64,000 bases of DNA from Streptomonospora mangrovi (GCF_027604915.1 NZ_JAJAQC010000001.1:62001-126000), one strand, 5' to 3'; positions 42,733-51,356 are shown, numbered from the stretch's first letter. Numbers and translations are program-made. Notes: generated by a model from the sequence alone, not told the origin.

Positions 42733-44958
42733 TCAGGTCTTCTCCAGGAACTCCGCGCGGTCCTCGGGCAGGAGGTCGTCCAGGGCGCGGGCCAGCGGCG
42801 GGTGGCCGGTGAGGGCGGGGTCGGCCTCGATCAGCGCGGTGGCCTCCTCGCGGGCGTGCCCGATGAGGTCTTCGTCACGCAGCAGCGTCAGCATGCGCAG
42901 CGAGGACCGCCGGCCCGACTGGGCGTCGCCCAGGACGTCGCCCTCGCGGCGCTGCTCAAGGTCCACGCGGGAGAGCTCGAAGCCGTCGGTGGTGGCGGCG
43001 ACGGCGTCCAGGCGCTGGCGGGCGGGGGTGTTCTCGGCGGCCTCGGTGACCAGCAGGCACAGACCGGGCAGGCCGCCGCGGCCCACGCGGCCGCGGAGCT
43101 GGTGGAGTTGGGAGACGCCGAAGCGGTCGGCGTCCATGATGACCATGGCGGTGGCGTTGGGGACGTCCACGCCGACCTCGATCACGGTGGTGGCGACCAG
43201 GACGTCGGTCTGGCCGGCGGCGAAGCGGCGCATGACGGCGTCCTTGTCGTCGGGGGCCAGGCGGCCGTGCAACTGCTCCACGCGCAGCCCGGCCAGGGGG
43301 CCGGCGGTGAGTTCGGCGGCCAGCTCGGTGACGGCCAGCGGCGGGCGGCGCGCGGGTTCGTCGCCGGCGGCGGGGTCGGCGGTCGGGGCCAGACCGGGGT
43401 CGTCGGTGTCCTCGCCGCCGGGGGTGTCGCCGCCGATGCGGGGGCAGACCACGTAGACCTGCCGGCCCTGGTCGACCTCCTCTCGCACGCGCTGCCAGGC
43501 GCGCTCCACGAAGTGCGGCTTGTCCACGGCGGGCACCACGTGGGTGGACACCGGCGCGCGGCCGGCCGGGAGCTGGGTGAGGGCGACGACGTCGAGGTCG
43601 CCGTAGACGGTCATGGCGACGGTGCGCGGGATGGGCGTGGCGGTCATGACCAGCACGTGGGGGCGGCCCTCGGCGGCTTTCTCGCGCAGGGCGTCGCGCT
43701 GCTCGACGCCGAACCGGTGCTGTTCGTCGACCACCACCAGGCCGAGGTCGGCGAAGGAGACGTGCTCCTGGAGGAGGGCGTGGGTGCCCACCACGATCCC
43801 GGCGGCGCCGGAGGCGGCGTCCAGCAGCGCCTGGCGGCGGGCCGCCGCGCCCTGGGAGCCGGTGAGCAGGGCGAGGCGGGTGGCGTGTTCGGCGCCGTCG
43901 ATCTGCCCGGCCCGGCCCAGCGGCCCCAGCATCGCGCCGATGGAGCGGTGGTGCTGCTGGGCCAGGACCTCGGTGGGCGCCAGCAGCACGGCCTGGCCGC
44001 CGGAGTCGACGACCTGGAGCATGGCGCGCAGCGCCACCAGGGTCTTGCCCGCGCCGACGTCGCCCTGGAGCAGCCGGTGCATGGGGTGGGCGGAGTCGAG
44101 CCCGGCGGAGATGGCGGCGCCGACCTCGGCCTGGCCCTCGGTGAGGGTGAAGGGCAGGGCGGCGTCGAAGGCGTCGAGCAGGCCGCCGGCCACCCGGGGG
44201 CGCGGGCGGGCCGAGAGCGCGGCGGCCTCGCGGCGGCGGCGGGCCAGCGCCAGTTGGAGCACGAACGCTTCGTCCCACTTCAGGCGGGTGCGGGCGCGGC
44301 CGACCTGGTCGAGGTCGGCTGGGCGGTGGACGCGCTCCAGGGCCTCGTGCAGCGGGAGGAGCCGGCGGCGGGCGCGGAGGTCGGGCGGGAGGGGGTCGGG
44401 GAGGTCGGCGGTGGTCTGGTCGAGCAGCACCCCCACGCACCGGGCGATGTCCATGGAGGACAGGTCCTTGGTGGCGGGGTAGATGGGGATGGGGCGTTCG
44501 GCGAACTCGCGGGCGCGGGAGTCGGCGGTGCCGTCGTCGGGCAGCATCTCGTAGACGGGGTGGGCCAACTGCTTCTTGCCGCGGTAGGTGGAGATCTTGC
44601 CGGCGAACATGCCGCGCCGGCCCGGCAGGAGTTCGCGCTGGTGGAACCCGACCTTGGCGAAGAACGCCAGGGTGAGGCGGCCGGTGCCGTCGGTGATGAC
44701 GACCTCCAGCAGGCTGCGCGGGCGCCCGCCGGGGCCGCGCCGGAGTTCGCGCTTGTGCGCGGAGTGGACCTGGGCGACCACGGTGACCTGCTCGCCCTCG
44801 GCCAGGGCGGCGAGGTCGGTCAGCTCGCCGCGGGTGGCGTAGCGGCGGGGGTAATGGCGCAGGAGGTCGCCGGCGGTGTGGAGGTCGAGTTCGGCGCCGA
44901 GCTTCTTGGCGGCGGTGGCGCCGAGGGTGGTGCGCAGCGGTTCGTCCCAACTGATCAC
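42733..44958 (-). CDS. recG: ATP-dependent DNA helicase RecG
   Basis: 741-residue branch-migration helicase that remodels stalled forks and Holliday junctions. N-terminal wedge/OB region (GEQVTVVAQVHSAHKRELRR), Walker A LLQGDVGAGKTLVALRAM near residue 300, DEQH box, SF2 motif III MTATPIPRTVAM, and motif VI GRVGRGGLPGLCLL. An acidic/Pro insert near residue 515 (GEDTDDPGLAPTADPAAGD) interrupts the second RecA domain. GTG start at 44958 with GGGAGGGG upstream. The DAK2-type gene that usually sits beside recG is missing. Confidence 0.97.
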   Translation of the reverse strand: MISWDEPLRTTLGATAAKKLGAELDLHTAGDLLRHYPRRYATRGELTDLAALAEGEQVTVVAQVHSAHKRELRRGPGGRPRSLLEVVITDGTGRLTLAFFAKVGFHQRELLPGRRGMFAGKISTYRGKKQLAHPVYEMLPDDGTADSRAREFAERPIPIYPATKDLSSMDIARCVGVLLDQTTADLPDPLPPDLRARRRLLPLHEALERVHRPADLDQVGRARTRLKWDEAFVLQLALARRRREAAALSARPRPRVAGGLLDAFDAALPFTLTEGQAEVGAAISAGLDSAHPMHRLLQGDVGAGKTLVALRAMLQVVDSGGQAVLLAPTEVLAQQHHRSIGAMLGPLGRAGQIDGAEHATRLALLTGSQGAAARRQALLDAASGAAGIVVGTHALLQEHVSFADLGLVVVDEQHRFGVEQRDALREKAAEGRPHVLVMTATPIPRTVAMTVYGDLDVVALTQLPAGRAPVSTHVVPAVDKPHFVERAWQRVREEVDQGRQVYVVCPRIGGDTPGGEDTDDPGLAPTADPAAGDEPARRPPLAVTELAAELTAGPLAGLRVEQLHGRLAPDDKDAVMRRFAAGQTDVLVATTVIEVGVDVPNATAMVIMDADRFGVSQLHQLRGRVGRGGLPGLCLLVTEAAENTPARQRLDAVAATTDGFELSRVDLEQRREGDVLGDAQSGRRSSLRMLTLLRDEDLIGHAREEATALIEADPALTGHPPLARALDDLLPEDRAEFLEKT

Positions 44959-45132
44959 GCGACCCCTCCCCTGGACACGGCTGCGGACGTGTGCTGCTGA
45001 CACGTTAGAACGTTTGTACACGCTCGTGGCGACATCCCGGGCCGCGTCCGCGCGCCCGGCGCGCACGCGGCGGCGGGTGCGGTGACCGGGGCGGGTGTCC
45101 TCGGGACGGGCGGCGCGGGTGGGCGGAGCCGG

Positions 45133-45399
45133 TATAGTTGGTGTTTGGACGTGCAGTGCCCGCGCCCGGTCCGCCGGCCGCGCCGCTGGCGCCCTGACAC
45201 CCCGGGGTCGGCTTTCGCGGCCCCGGCTCCCGCGTGCGCATCCCGCCCGCAAGGCCGGTTCCTCCGCTGGTTGGAGGCCGGTGCGGGTCCTCGTGTACGC
45301 TCCCACGGTTGGCGCGCCGCGTCAGCCTGCTCACCAGACCTCTCTCGGGGCTCCGCGCCGCTGTTCGGGCGCGGATCCGAGCGCTTGAATGGAGTTACC
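45133..45399 (+). promoter_or_regulatory. rpmB -10 element and long structured leader
   Basis: A consensus-like TATAGT at 45133-45138 with no good -35 predicts a start near 45145 and a ~255-nt untranslated leader before rpmB. The leader contains several short GC stems, including CCGCGCC/GGCGCGG close to the ribosome binding site (GGAG, 45391-45394). The opposite-strand recG promoter must also lie in the 44959-45132 part. No protein-coding signal is seen. Regulatory RNA function is an inference. Confidence 0.4.
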
Positions 45400-45585
45400 G
45401 TGGCTTCCGTCTGCGACGTCTGCGGCAAGGGACCAGGGTTCGGTAACAGTGTTTCCCACTCGCACCGCCGCACCCGCCGCCGCTGGAACCCCAACATCCA
45501 GACCGTGCGCACCCGCGTGGGCGGCACGCCCAAGCGCCTGAGCGTGTGCACCTCCTGCATCAAGGCCGGCAAGGTCGACCGCTGA
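45400..45585 (+). CDS. rpmB: 50S ribosomal protein L28
   Basis: 61 residues. SVCDVCGKGPGFGNSVSHSH with CxxC and a second CTSC near the C-terminus make this the zinc-binding (C+) form; WNPNIQTVRTRVGGTPKRL is the diagnostic core. GTG start at 45400 with GGAG 5 bases before. Monocistronic, ended by a clear intrinsic terminator; divergent from recG. Confidence 0.97.
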   Translation: MASVCDVCGKGPGFGNSVSHSHRRTRRRWNPNIQTVRTRVGGTPKRLSVCTSCIKAGKVDR

Positions 45586-45683
45586 GGCGGTGCCCGCCGG
45601 ACCGTTCCGCACGGCCCCGCTCGCGGTGATCGCGGCGGCCGTGTAGGACCCGCTTACGGAGCCCGTTCTCCTCGGCGCCCATG

Positions 45684-45711
45684 AGCGCCACGGCTACGCC
45701 GTGGCGCTTTT
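45684..45711 (+). terminator. Intrinsic terminator of rpmB
   Basis: AGCGCCACGGC, a TAC loop, GCCGTGGCGCT and a TTTT run: an 11-bp perfect stem with T-tract, about 100 nt after the rpmB stop. Confidence 0.88.
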
Positions 45712-45771
45712 CGGCGTTGGCGCGGTCTTCGGAGCGGGTCCGCGCGCCCGCCGGGCGCTGGGCCGCGCGAG

Positions 45772-46539
45772 TCAGTCGTCGGCGAGGTCGCAGGGGCGGC
45801 CGTCGAGGGCGCAGGTGACCGGCGCCTGGGCGGGGCCGGCGGCGGTGAAGCGCAGGCTGACCGACTCCCCCGGCCCCAGGTCGTCGGAGGTGCCGGGCGC
45901 CCGCAGCACCACCCCGTGCTCGGTGGCCCGCCAGTCGACCTCGCGCACCGAGGTGACGGTGGCGTCGGCGAACTCCAGCGCCAGCTCCCAGTCGGCCAGC
46001 ACGGCGGATCCGGTGTTGGTGACGGTGACGGCGCCGGTGAACCCGGTGGCGGAGGACTCCACGGTCTCGTAGGAGACCACGCTGACGGTGGAGGAGGCGC
46101 TGTCGGCGCTGCCGCCGGGTCCGGTGCCGGGCTGGGCGGCGTCGGCCTCGGCGCTGGGCGGCAGGTGCCCGCCGGCGCCGGGCGCGGGGCTGCCGGAGTC
46201 AGGAGGATCGGAGAACCGCAGGTAGATCTGCGTGGTGCTGTAGCCGAAGAGGGTGAGGGAGAGGGTGACCCCCGAGACCAGCAGGACGTTGATCAGCCGC
46301 GGCGGCTGCACGCGCTTGGGCACGGTGGAGCCGAGGAAGTAGCCCACGGCGGCGAGTCCGCCGGGGTTGGCGGGTTCGGCCCGGTGCGCGCCGCGGGAGT
46401 CGCGGGTGCGGGAGGCGCCGCGCCGGGGGCGCTCGGCGAGGGGATCGCGGCGCCCGGCGCGCATCCGCTCGGAGATGTCCTCGGGCGGTTCCGGCACTGG
46501 CGAGCCGGCAGGCCGGTGATCCGTTCCACGTGGCCGCAC
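45772..46539 (-). CDS. Membrane-anchored protein with CBM2-like extracellular domain
   Basis: 255 residues: a basic Arg/Pro-rich cytoplasmic N-terminus (~1-75), one transmembrane helix (LINVLLVSGVTLSLTLFGYS, ~85-104), a Ser/Gly/Pro linker, then a ~100-residue beta-domain. That domain resembles family-2 carbohydrate-binding modules: SATGFTGAVTVTNTGSAVL, WELALEF, LGPGESVSLRFTAAG and a closing Cys pair (TCALDGRPC). No catalytic domain is attached. GTG start at 46539; start choice is uncertain because other in-frame GTGs exist. Glycan or cell-wall binding is inferred from fold likeness only. It ends convergent to rpmB. Confidence 0.7.
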   Translation of the reverse strand: MRPRGTDHRPAGSPVPEPPEDISERMRAGRRDPLAERPRRGASRTRDSRGAHRAEPANPGGLAAVGYFLGSTVPKRVQPPRLINVLLVSGVTLSLTLFGYSTTQIYLRFSDPPDSGSPAPGAGGHLPPSAEADAAQPGTGPGGSADSASSTVSVVSYETVESSATGFTGAVTVTNTGSAVLADWELALEFADATVTSVREVDWRATEHGVVLRAPGTSDDLGPGESVSLRFTAAGPAQAPVTCALDGRPCDLADD

Positions 46540-46748
46540 GGTGACCCCGATCCGGTGCTGACTCCAAGAAGCAGGAAGCAGGCCGAGCTTAGCGCGATTC
46601 GGCCTTCAAAACCGACATCCTAACCCCGCGTCCGCGAAACCTGACATAGCGTCCGAGCGGGGTTCGGGGGCCGCCGCAGGCCGGGCGGCGACCGGGTCGC
46701 GTGCGGGCGGAGGAGGGCCGGGAGGCCCGGGGTCGAGGCGGGCCGGGG

Positions 46749-47774
46749 TCAGCCGAAGTGGTCCCAGCCGCCCGCCCGCGCGGGGGCGCCGTCGACGGTC
46801 ACCACCGCCCCCTCAGGGCCGGGTGCGGCGGCTGTGCCGATGCGGCGCCACTGCGGCGGCAGGTCGGTGCCGGGCGGGAACGCCGCGGCCAGCGCGTGGT
46901 CCTCGCCGCCGAACAGCATGTGCTCGACGGGCGCGCGCCGCGCGGCGCCCAGCTGCTCCAGCAGGGCCGCGGCCTCCACCAGGGCGGGGTCGGGCACCAG
47001 GGCGGCGGAGTCGAGGTCGACGGCCACGCCGCTGGCGCGGGCGATGTGGCCGAGGTCCTGCACCAGGCCGTCGCTGACGTCGAGCATGGCGCGGGCGCCC
47101 AGGCGCACCGCGCGCGGCCCCTCGGCGTAGGGCGGGCCGGGGCGGCGGTGCTCGCGCAGGCAGGCGGCCCACCCGGGGTCGGCGCCGCCGGCGGAGTCCC
47201 CCACCAGGCGGCGGGCGTCGTCGGGGCCGAGCACGCCGGCCTCCAGCAGGGCGTAGCCGGCGCCGGACAGGCCGAGGGGGCCGGTGACGGCGATGAGGTC
47301 GCCGGGGCGGGCGCCGTCGCGGCGCACCGGCGGGCGGCCGCCGAGGTCGCCCAGGGCGGTGATGGCCACGGTGATGGTCTCGGCGGCCACGGTGTCGCCG
47401 CCCACCACGGCGCCGCCGGCGCGGGCGCACTCGGCGCGCAGTCCCTCGGTGAGGCCGTCGGCCCAACTGAGCGGGAGGTCGGGGGGTGCGGCGAATCCCA
47501 CAAGGAGCGCGGTGGGGCGCGCGCCCATGGCCGCGATGTCGGCGAAGTTCTGCGCGACGGCCTTGCGCCCGACGTCCTCGGGCGAGGACCACGCGCGGCG
47601 GAAGTGCCGGTCCTCGACCAGCAGATCCATCGTGGCGACGACCCGGTTGTCGGGTGCGGTCACGATTGCGGCATCATCGCCAGGGCCGAGGATTACGTCG
47701 CCGGTTCCGGGGAATTGGGCGGTCACGCGCGCTATCAGGCCGAATTCGCCGGCCTCCCCAATGGTGCTCCACAC
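46749..47774 (-). CDS. thiL: Thiamine-monophosphate kinase
   Basis: 341 residues, PurM/AIR-synthase-like fold. Converts thiamine monophosphate to the active diphosphate. Motifs: GDVILGPGDDAAIV, ATMDLLVEDRHF, ADIAAMGARPTALLV, GGDTVAAETITVAITALG, LDVSDGLVQDLGHIA and EHMLFGGEDHALAAAFP. GTG start at 47774. Divergent from the RAM-domain gene; both are next to rpmB in other actinobacteria. Confidence 0.96.
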   Translation of the reverse strand: MWSTIGEAGEFGLIARVTAQFPGTGDVILGPGDDAAIVTAPDNRVVATMDLLVEDRHFRRAWSSPEDVGRKAVAQNFADIAAMGARPTALLVGFAAPPDLPLSWADGLTEGLRAECARAGGAVVGGDTVAAETITVAITALGDLGGRPPVRRDGARPGDLIAVTGPLGLSGAGYALLEAGVLGPDDARRLVGDSAGGADPGWAACLREHRRPGPPYAEGPRAVRLGARAMLDVSDGLVQDLGHIARASGVAVDLDSAALVPDPALVEAAALLEQLGAARRAPVEHMLFGGEDHALAAAFPPGTDLPPQWRRIGTAAAPGPEGAVVTVDGAPARAGGWDHFG

Positions 47775-47957
47775 AGACCTCAGGGTACGGTGACGCCTCG
47801 GCGCAGTGGTCTAGACCCGCGCGGACCGGCACGGCACGTCGGTTCGGCCGCGACGGCGACGGACCGCGGGGCGCGACGGGCAGGCGGAGTTCAGGCACGA
47901 CGGGTCCGGGCGGCGCGGGGCGCACCCGGGCGCGCGACGATCCAGCAGGAGGCTTCC

Positions 47958-48191
47958 ATGGTGCAGGCATATGTGTTGATCCAGACGGATGTGGGGCGGG
48001 CCGCCGAGGTCGCGCGCGACATCAGCACGATCGAGGGGGTCACGCAGGCCGAGGACGTCACCGGTCCCTACGATGTGATCGTGCGTGCGCAGGCCGACGA
48101 CGTGGACGCGCTGGGGCGGCTGGTCGTGGCGCGCATCCAGCGCCTCGACGGGATCACCCGCACGCTCACCTGTCCGATCGTGAACATCTGA
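47958..48191 (+). CDS. Stand-alone Lrp/AsnC ligand-binding (RAM) domain protein
   Basis: 77 residues, consisting of only the RAM domain (YVLIQTDVGRAAEVARDIS, GVTQAEDVTGPYDVIVRAQA, LTCPIVNI) with no DNA-binding part. Such small proteins may bind amino acids or hetero-oligomerise with full Lrp proteins. ATG at 47958 with AGGAGG 5 bases upstream. It is conserved beside thiL and DUF3515 in actinobacteria and is 18 bp from the latter. Confidence 0.9.
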   Translation: MVQAYVLIQTDVGRAAEVARDISTIEGVTQAEDVTGPYDVIVRAQADDVDALGRLVVARIQRLDGITRTLTCPIVNI

Positions 48192-48209
48192 GGGGACCGG
48201 CGACCTCCC

Positions 48210-48674
48210 ATGCGACGCGCGGCGGCGACGCTGGCCGCCCTCACGGCCCTGGCGGCGGCCTCGGGCTGCGCCTCGGGCACCGTGCGGCTGCCCGCACCCA
48301 GTCCCGCCCCCGAGGCGCGCGACGTCTGCCGCGACCTGGTGGAGCGGCTGCCCGACACCCTGTTCGAGCAGCCGCGCGCCGAACTCGACCCCGCCACCCC
48401 GTATGCCGCCGCGTGGGGGGATCCGCCGATCGCGCTGCGCTGCGGGGTGGCGCGCCCGGCGGCGCTGGCGCCCGACTCCGAGCTGATGGTGGTCGAAGAG
48501 GTCGCCTGGCTGCCGGAGCCGCCGGGCGAGCCGACCCTCTACACGGCGGTGGGCCGCGAGGTCTACGTCGAGATGACCCTGCCGGCCTCCTACGGCGCCC
48601 CGGCCCAGGGGCTGGTGCGGGTCAGCGAGCTGATCGCGGAGGAGGTCCCGGCGCTGCCCTCGGGAGAGCTGTAA
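48210..48674 (+). CDS. DUF3515 lipoprotein
   Basis: 154 residues. Lipoprotein signal with lipobox AAASGCAS (Cys ~20). The mature part matches DUF3515: DVCRDLVERLPDTLF, YAAAWGDPPIALRCGVARP, WLPEPPGEPTLYTAVGREVY and VEMTLPASYGAPAQGLV. Function unknown; it is usually near ddl or thiL, suggesting an envelope role. ATG start at 48210, probably co-transcribed with the RAM gene. Confidence 0.9.
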   Translation: MRRAAATLAALTALAAASGCASGTVRLPAPSPAPEARDVCRDLVERLPDTLFEQPRAELDPATPYAAAWGDPPIALRCGVARPAALAPDSELMVVEEVAWLPEPPGEPTLYTAVGREVYVEMTLPASYGAPAQGLVRVSELIAEEVPALPSGEL

Positions 48675-48694
48675 CCAGCCGCCCGGACACGCCG

Positions 48695-48729
48695 GCGCCC
48701 CGGCCGCTCGGGCGAGCGGGCCGGGGCGC
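48695..48729. terminator. Bidirectional hairpin between DUF3515 and DUF3105 genes
   Basis: GCGCCCCGGCC/GGCCGGGGCGC 11-bp stem, extended inward by GCTC/GAGC past a bulge, between convergent genes. Confidence 0.7.
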
Positions 48730-48753
48730 GGGGCGAGCAGCGGGGGCGGAGGG

Positions 48754-49431
48754 CTACATGCCGCCGTTGAGGGCTTCGAGGCCGCCGGCCTCCTCCAGTT
48801 CCTGGGCGGTCATGTTGAGGCCGCCCGAGCAGGCCGCGCCGGGCTCGGGGACGTTGGGGCTGCGCTCGAAGGCGCGCAGGAACTGCGAGAGCCGTTCGTC
48901 CTCGGGGGAGTCGAGGCGGATCTGGTTGCCCCAGGCGCTGGCCACGATCGGCGCGGGCATGTCGCCGTCCTCGTAGGGGCTGACCAGCACGTAGCCGCCC
49001 TGGGTGTAGAGCGAGTTGAGCTGCTCGACCTGCTCCTCGGGCAGGTCGGGCTCGTAGGTGATCCACACCGCGCCGTGCTCCAGGGAGTGCACGGCGTTGG
49101 TGGTGGAGACCGGTGCGTCGTAGACGCCGCAGTTCTGCCACACCGCGTGGTGGTCGCCGCCGGCGGGCGGGGTCTGCTCGTAGTCGACGGGCTCGGCGAC
49201 GTGGTTGTTGGTCAGGCCGTCGAAGGTGCGCAGGCCCTCGATGGTGGCGGGGTCGCTCTGCCGGCCCCGGTCGTAGGCCACCCAGACGCCGAACCCGACG
49301 AGGCCGGCGAGCACCACCCCGGTGACCGAGAACGCCGAGATCCTCAGGAAGCGCCGGCGCCGCTCCTCGCGTTCCCGCTGGATGCGCCGCTCCTCGGCCT
49401 TCCGGCGGCGTTCGGCTGCGTTCTTTGCCAC
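48754..49431 (-). CDS. DUF3105 membrane protein
   Basis: 225 residues. A highly charged N-terminus (RRRKAEERRIQREREERRRR), one transmembrane helix (~28-50), and an extracytoplasmic domain with the DUF3105 hallmarks TPPAGGDHHAVWQNCGVYD, AVHSLEHGAVWITYEPD and IVASAWGNQIRL. The His/Cys residues could bind metal. The neighbouring DUF305 gene supports a metal-linked envelope role: DUF3105 and DUF305 genes often occur together in actinobacteria. GTG start at 49431; divergent from DUF305. Confidence 0.9.
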   Translation of the reverse strand: MAKNAAERRRKAEERRIQREREERRRRFLRISAFSVTGVVLAGLVGFGVWVAYDRGRQSDPATIEGLRTFDGLTNNHVAEPVDYEQTPPAGGDHHAVWQNCGVYDAPVSTTNAVHSLEHGAVWITYEPDLPEEQVEQLNSLYTQGGYVLVSPYEDGDMPAPIVASAWGNQIRLDSPEDERLSQFLRAFERSPNVPEPGAACSGGLNMTAQELEEAGGLEALNGGM

Positions 49432-49555
49432 TGCGGTTCTCCCGGGGTGGTTCGACTGGGGTGCTGGAGCAAGGTCCCATTACGCTCAGAGAGCGCCGGT
49501 CTCCATCCGGAACGCCCGATTAGCCAGATTGGTTCCCATAAGTGGGGAAGAGCAT

Positions 49556-50209
49556 ATGACAGAGTCGGTGGACGAAGACACCCCGCGCCCGACCCCCTCC
49601 GCCCCCCGGCGGCGCGCCACGGTTCCGCTGGTCATCGCGCTTCCACTCGTGGTGGCGGCACTGATCGCGGGCTACCTCCTCGGGCGCCCGGTGCAGCCGA
49701 TCGACAACTCCGCCGACGCCGGGTTCCTGCGCGACATGAGCGTGCACCACTCCCAGGCCGTGGACATGTCACTCATCGTGCTCGAAGAGGCCGACGACCG
49801 GGTGCTGCGCACCGTGGCCACCGACATCCTGCGCACCCAGCAGGAGCAGATCGGGCGCATGCAGGGCTGGCTGGTCATGTGGGACCTGCCCGCGCGCGGC
49901 GCGCGCCCGGCCATGGAGTGGATGGCGGGTCACGGGCACCACGGATCGGCCGAGGAGATGCCCGACACCATGCCCGGCATGGCCACCGAGGCCGACATGG
50001 AGGACCTGCGCGCGGCCGAGGGCGAGGACGCCGAGATCCTCTACCTGCAACTGATGATCGAGCACCACGAGGGCGGCATCGAGATGGCCGAGGCGGGCGC
50101 CGACCTCGCCGGTGAGCAGATGGTCGCCGACTTCGCGGCGGGCATGGCCGAGGCCCAGCAGAGCGAGATCGACCTCATGGAGGACATGCTCCGCGAGCGG
50201 GGCGCCTAG
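49556..50209 (+). CDS. DUF305 family protein, membrane-anchored
   Basis: 217 residues. One N-terminal transmembrane anchor (VPLVIALPLVVAALIAGYLL), then a ferritin-like four-helix DUF305 domain with His/Met-rich motifs: FLRDMSVHHSQAVDMSLIV, EWMAGHGHHGSAEEMPDTMP and LMIEHHEGGIEMAEAG. DUF305 proteins are linked to copper or other metal handling in the envelope. ATG at 49556 with GGGGAAG upstream. Divergent from the DUF3105 gene and sharing its promoter region. Confidence 0.93.
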   Translation: MTESVDEDTPRPTPSAPRRRATVPLVIALPLVVAALIAGYLLGRPVQPIDNSADAGFLRDMSVHHSQAVDMSLIVLEEADDRVLRTVATDILRTQQEQIGRMQGWLVMWDLPARGARPAMEWMAGHGHHGSAEEMPDTMPGMATEADMEDLRAAEGEDAEILYLQLMIEHHEGGIEMAEAGADLAGEQMVADFAAGMAEAQQSEIDLMEDMLRERGA

Positions 50210-50300
50210 GAGCGAGGGCGGCGGGCGGCCCGGGCGGTCGGCCACCGGCCCGCACGCCGGTGGCCGACCCGGGCGGCGGGCTGCGACGGCGCCCGGGCTT

Positions 50301-50322
50301 CTGTACCTACTAGTCTGTACAG
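50301..50322. promoter_or_regulatory. TetR operator at a leaderless promoter
   Basis: A 22-bp dyad with CTGTAC at 50301-50306 and GTACAG at 50317-50322 around a central palindromic ACTAGT; 9 of 11 positions pair. A TAGTCT -10-like hexamer (50311-50316) lies inside it and ends 8 bases before the TetR ATG, predicting a leaderless, self-repressed transcript. Confidence 0.65.
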
Positions 50323-50324
50323 CC

Positions 50325-50894
50325 ATGACCGCCGACACCCAGGACCTGCTCATCGAGACCACCTGCGAACTGCTGTGGGAGCGCGGCTATGTCGGTACCA
50401 GCCCCAAGGCGATCCAGCGCCGTTCCGGGGTGGGGCAGGGCAGCATGTACCACCACTTCGGCGGCAAGGCCGACCTGGCGCGGGCGGCGATCGAGCGCAG
50501 CGCGGCACAGTTGCGCGCCCGCGCCGATGCCGCCTTCGGCGCGCCGGGCGGCGCGCTGGAGCGGGTGGCCGGGTACCTGCGGCGCGAGCGCGACGCGCTG
50601 AAAGGCTGCCCGGTGGGCCGCCTGACCCAGGATCCCGACGTGATGGCCGACCCCCTCCTGCGCGCGCCCGTGGAGGAGGCGTTCGCCTGGCTGACCGGGC
50701 GGCTGACCGGCCTCCTCGCCCAGGCCCGGGACGAGGGCGCGCTGCGCCCCGGGCTCGATCCCGCCGCCACGGCCACCGCGCTGGTCGCGGTGGTCCAGGG
50801 CGGGTACGTGGTGGCCCGGGCCGCCGGGTCCGCCGAAGACTACGGCCGCGCGATCGAGGGCGCCCTCGCCCTCCTCGGAGCGGGCACCGACTGA
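50325..50894 (+). CDS. TetR-family transcriptional regulator
   Basis: 189 residues. N-terminal TetR helix-turn-helix: LLIETTCELLWERGYVGTSP, IQRRSGVGQGSMYHHFGGKA. The C-terminal ligand domain resembles the TetR_C_16/LfrR-like type. ATG at 50325 sits directly after the operator with no Shine-Dalgarno, as for a leaderless gene. The tautomerase gene 63 bp downstream is the most likely co-regulated partner. Confidence 0.93.
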   Translation: MTADTQDLLIETTCELLWERGYVGTSPKAIQRRSGVGQGSMYHHFGGKADLARAAIERSAAQLRARADAAFGAPGGALERVAGYLRRERDALKGCPVGRLTQDPDVMADPLLRAPVEEAFAWLTGRLTGLLAQARDEGALRPGLDPAATATALVAVVQGGYVVARAAGSAEDYGRAIEGALALLGAGTD

Positions 50895-50957
50895 CCACGC
50901 CCGGCGCGGGCGCCCCTCCCCTGCCCCTCGTCCACCCGTCCATGGAAAGGCCCTGCC

Positions 50958-51356
50958 ATGCCCCTTGTCCGGATCGACGCGCTGCGCGCCGACCCCGCCC
51001 GCCTCGACGCCCTCGGGCGCGCCGTGCACGAGGCCCTGGTCGAGACCATGGGGTTCCCGCCCGACGACCGGTTCCAGATCCTGACCAGCCACGACGGCAG
51101 GACCGGCGACCTGCGCTTCGACGACTACCTCGGCGTGCACCGCGACGAGGGGATCGTCTACGTGGCCATCACCCTGCGCGCGGGGCGCCCGGCCGAGCGC
51201 AAGCGGGCGCTCTACCGGCGGATCGCCGAACTCGCCCACGCCTACGCGGGAACCGAACCGCGCAACGTGTTCGTCTGCCTCACCGAGAACACCTCGGCCG
51301 ACTGGTCGCTGGGCGAGGGCGTGGCGCAGTACGCCCCCGGTCCGGCGGGCGGCTGA
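50958..51356 (+). CDS. Tautomerase-superfamily protein
   Basis: 132 residues with the catalytic Pro directly after the initiator Met (MPLVRIDALRADPARLDALG), then HEALVETMGFPPDDRFQIL and YVAITLRAGRPAERKRALYR, typical of the larger 4-oxalocrotonate-tautomerase-like group. The substrate is unknown. ATG with GGAAAGG upstream. Follows the TetR gene and is probably under its control. Confidence 0.87.
   Translation: MPLVRIDALRADPARLDALGRAVHEALVETMGFPPDDRFQILTSHDGRTGDLRFDDYLGVHRDEGIVYVAITLRAGRPAERKRALYRRIAELAHAYAGTEPRNVFVCLTENTSADWSLGEGVAQYAPGPAGG

Noticed and set aside
41401-45000. 1199-codon plus-strand open frame across coaD-rsmD-recG
   Set aside because: Covers three well-defined genes on the other strand; no start context or recognisable domain.
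45008-45019. SOS (LexA) box before recG (GAAC-N4-GTAC)
   Set aside because: The second half-site deviates from GTTC; recG is not generally LexA-controlled in actinobacteria, so the match may be chance.
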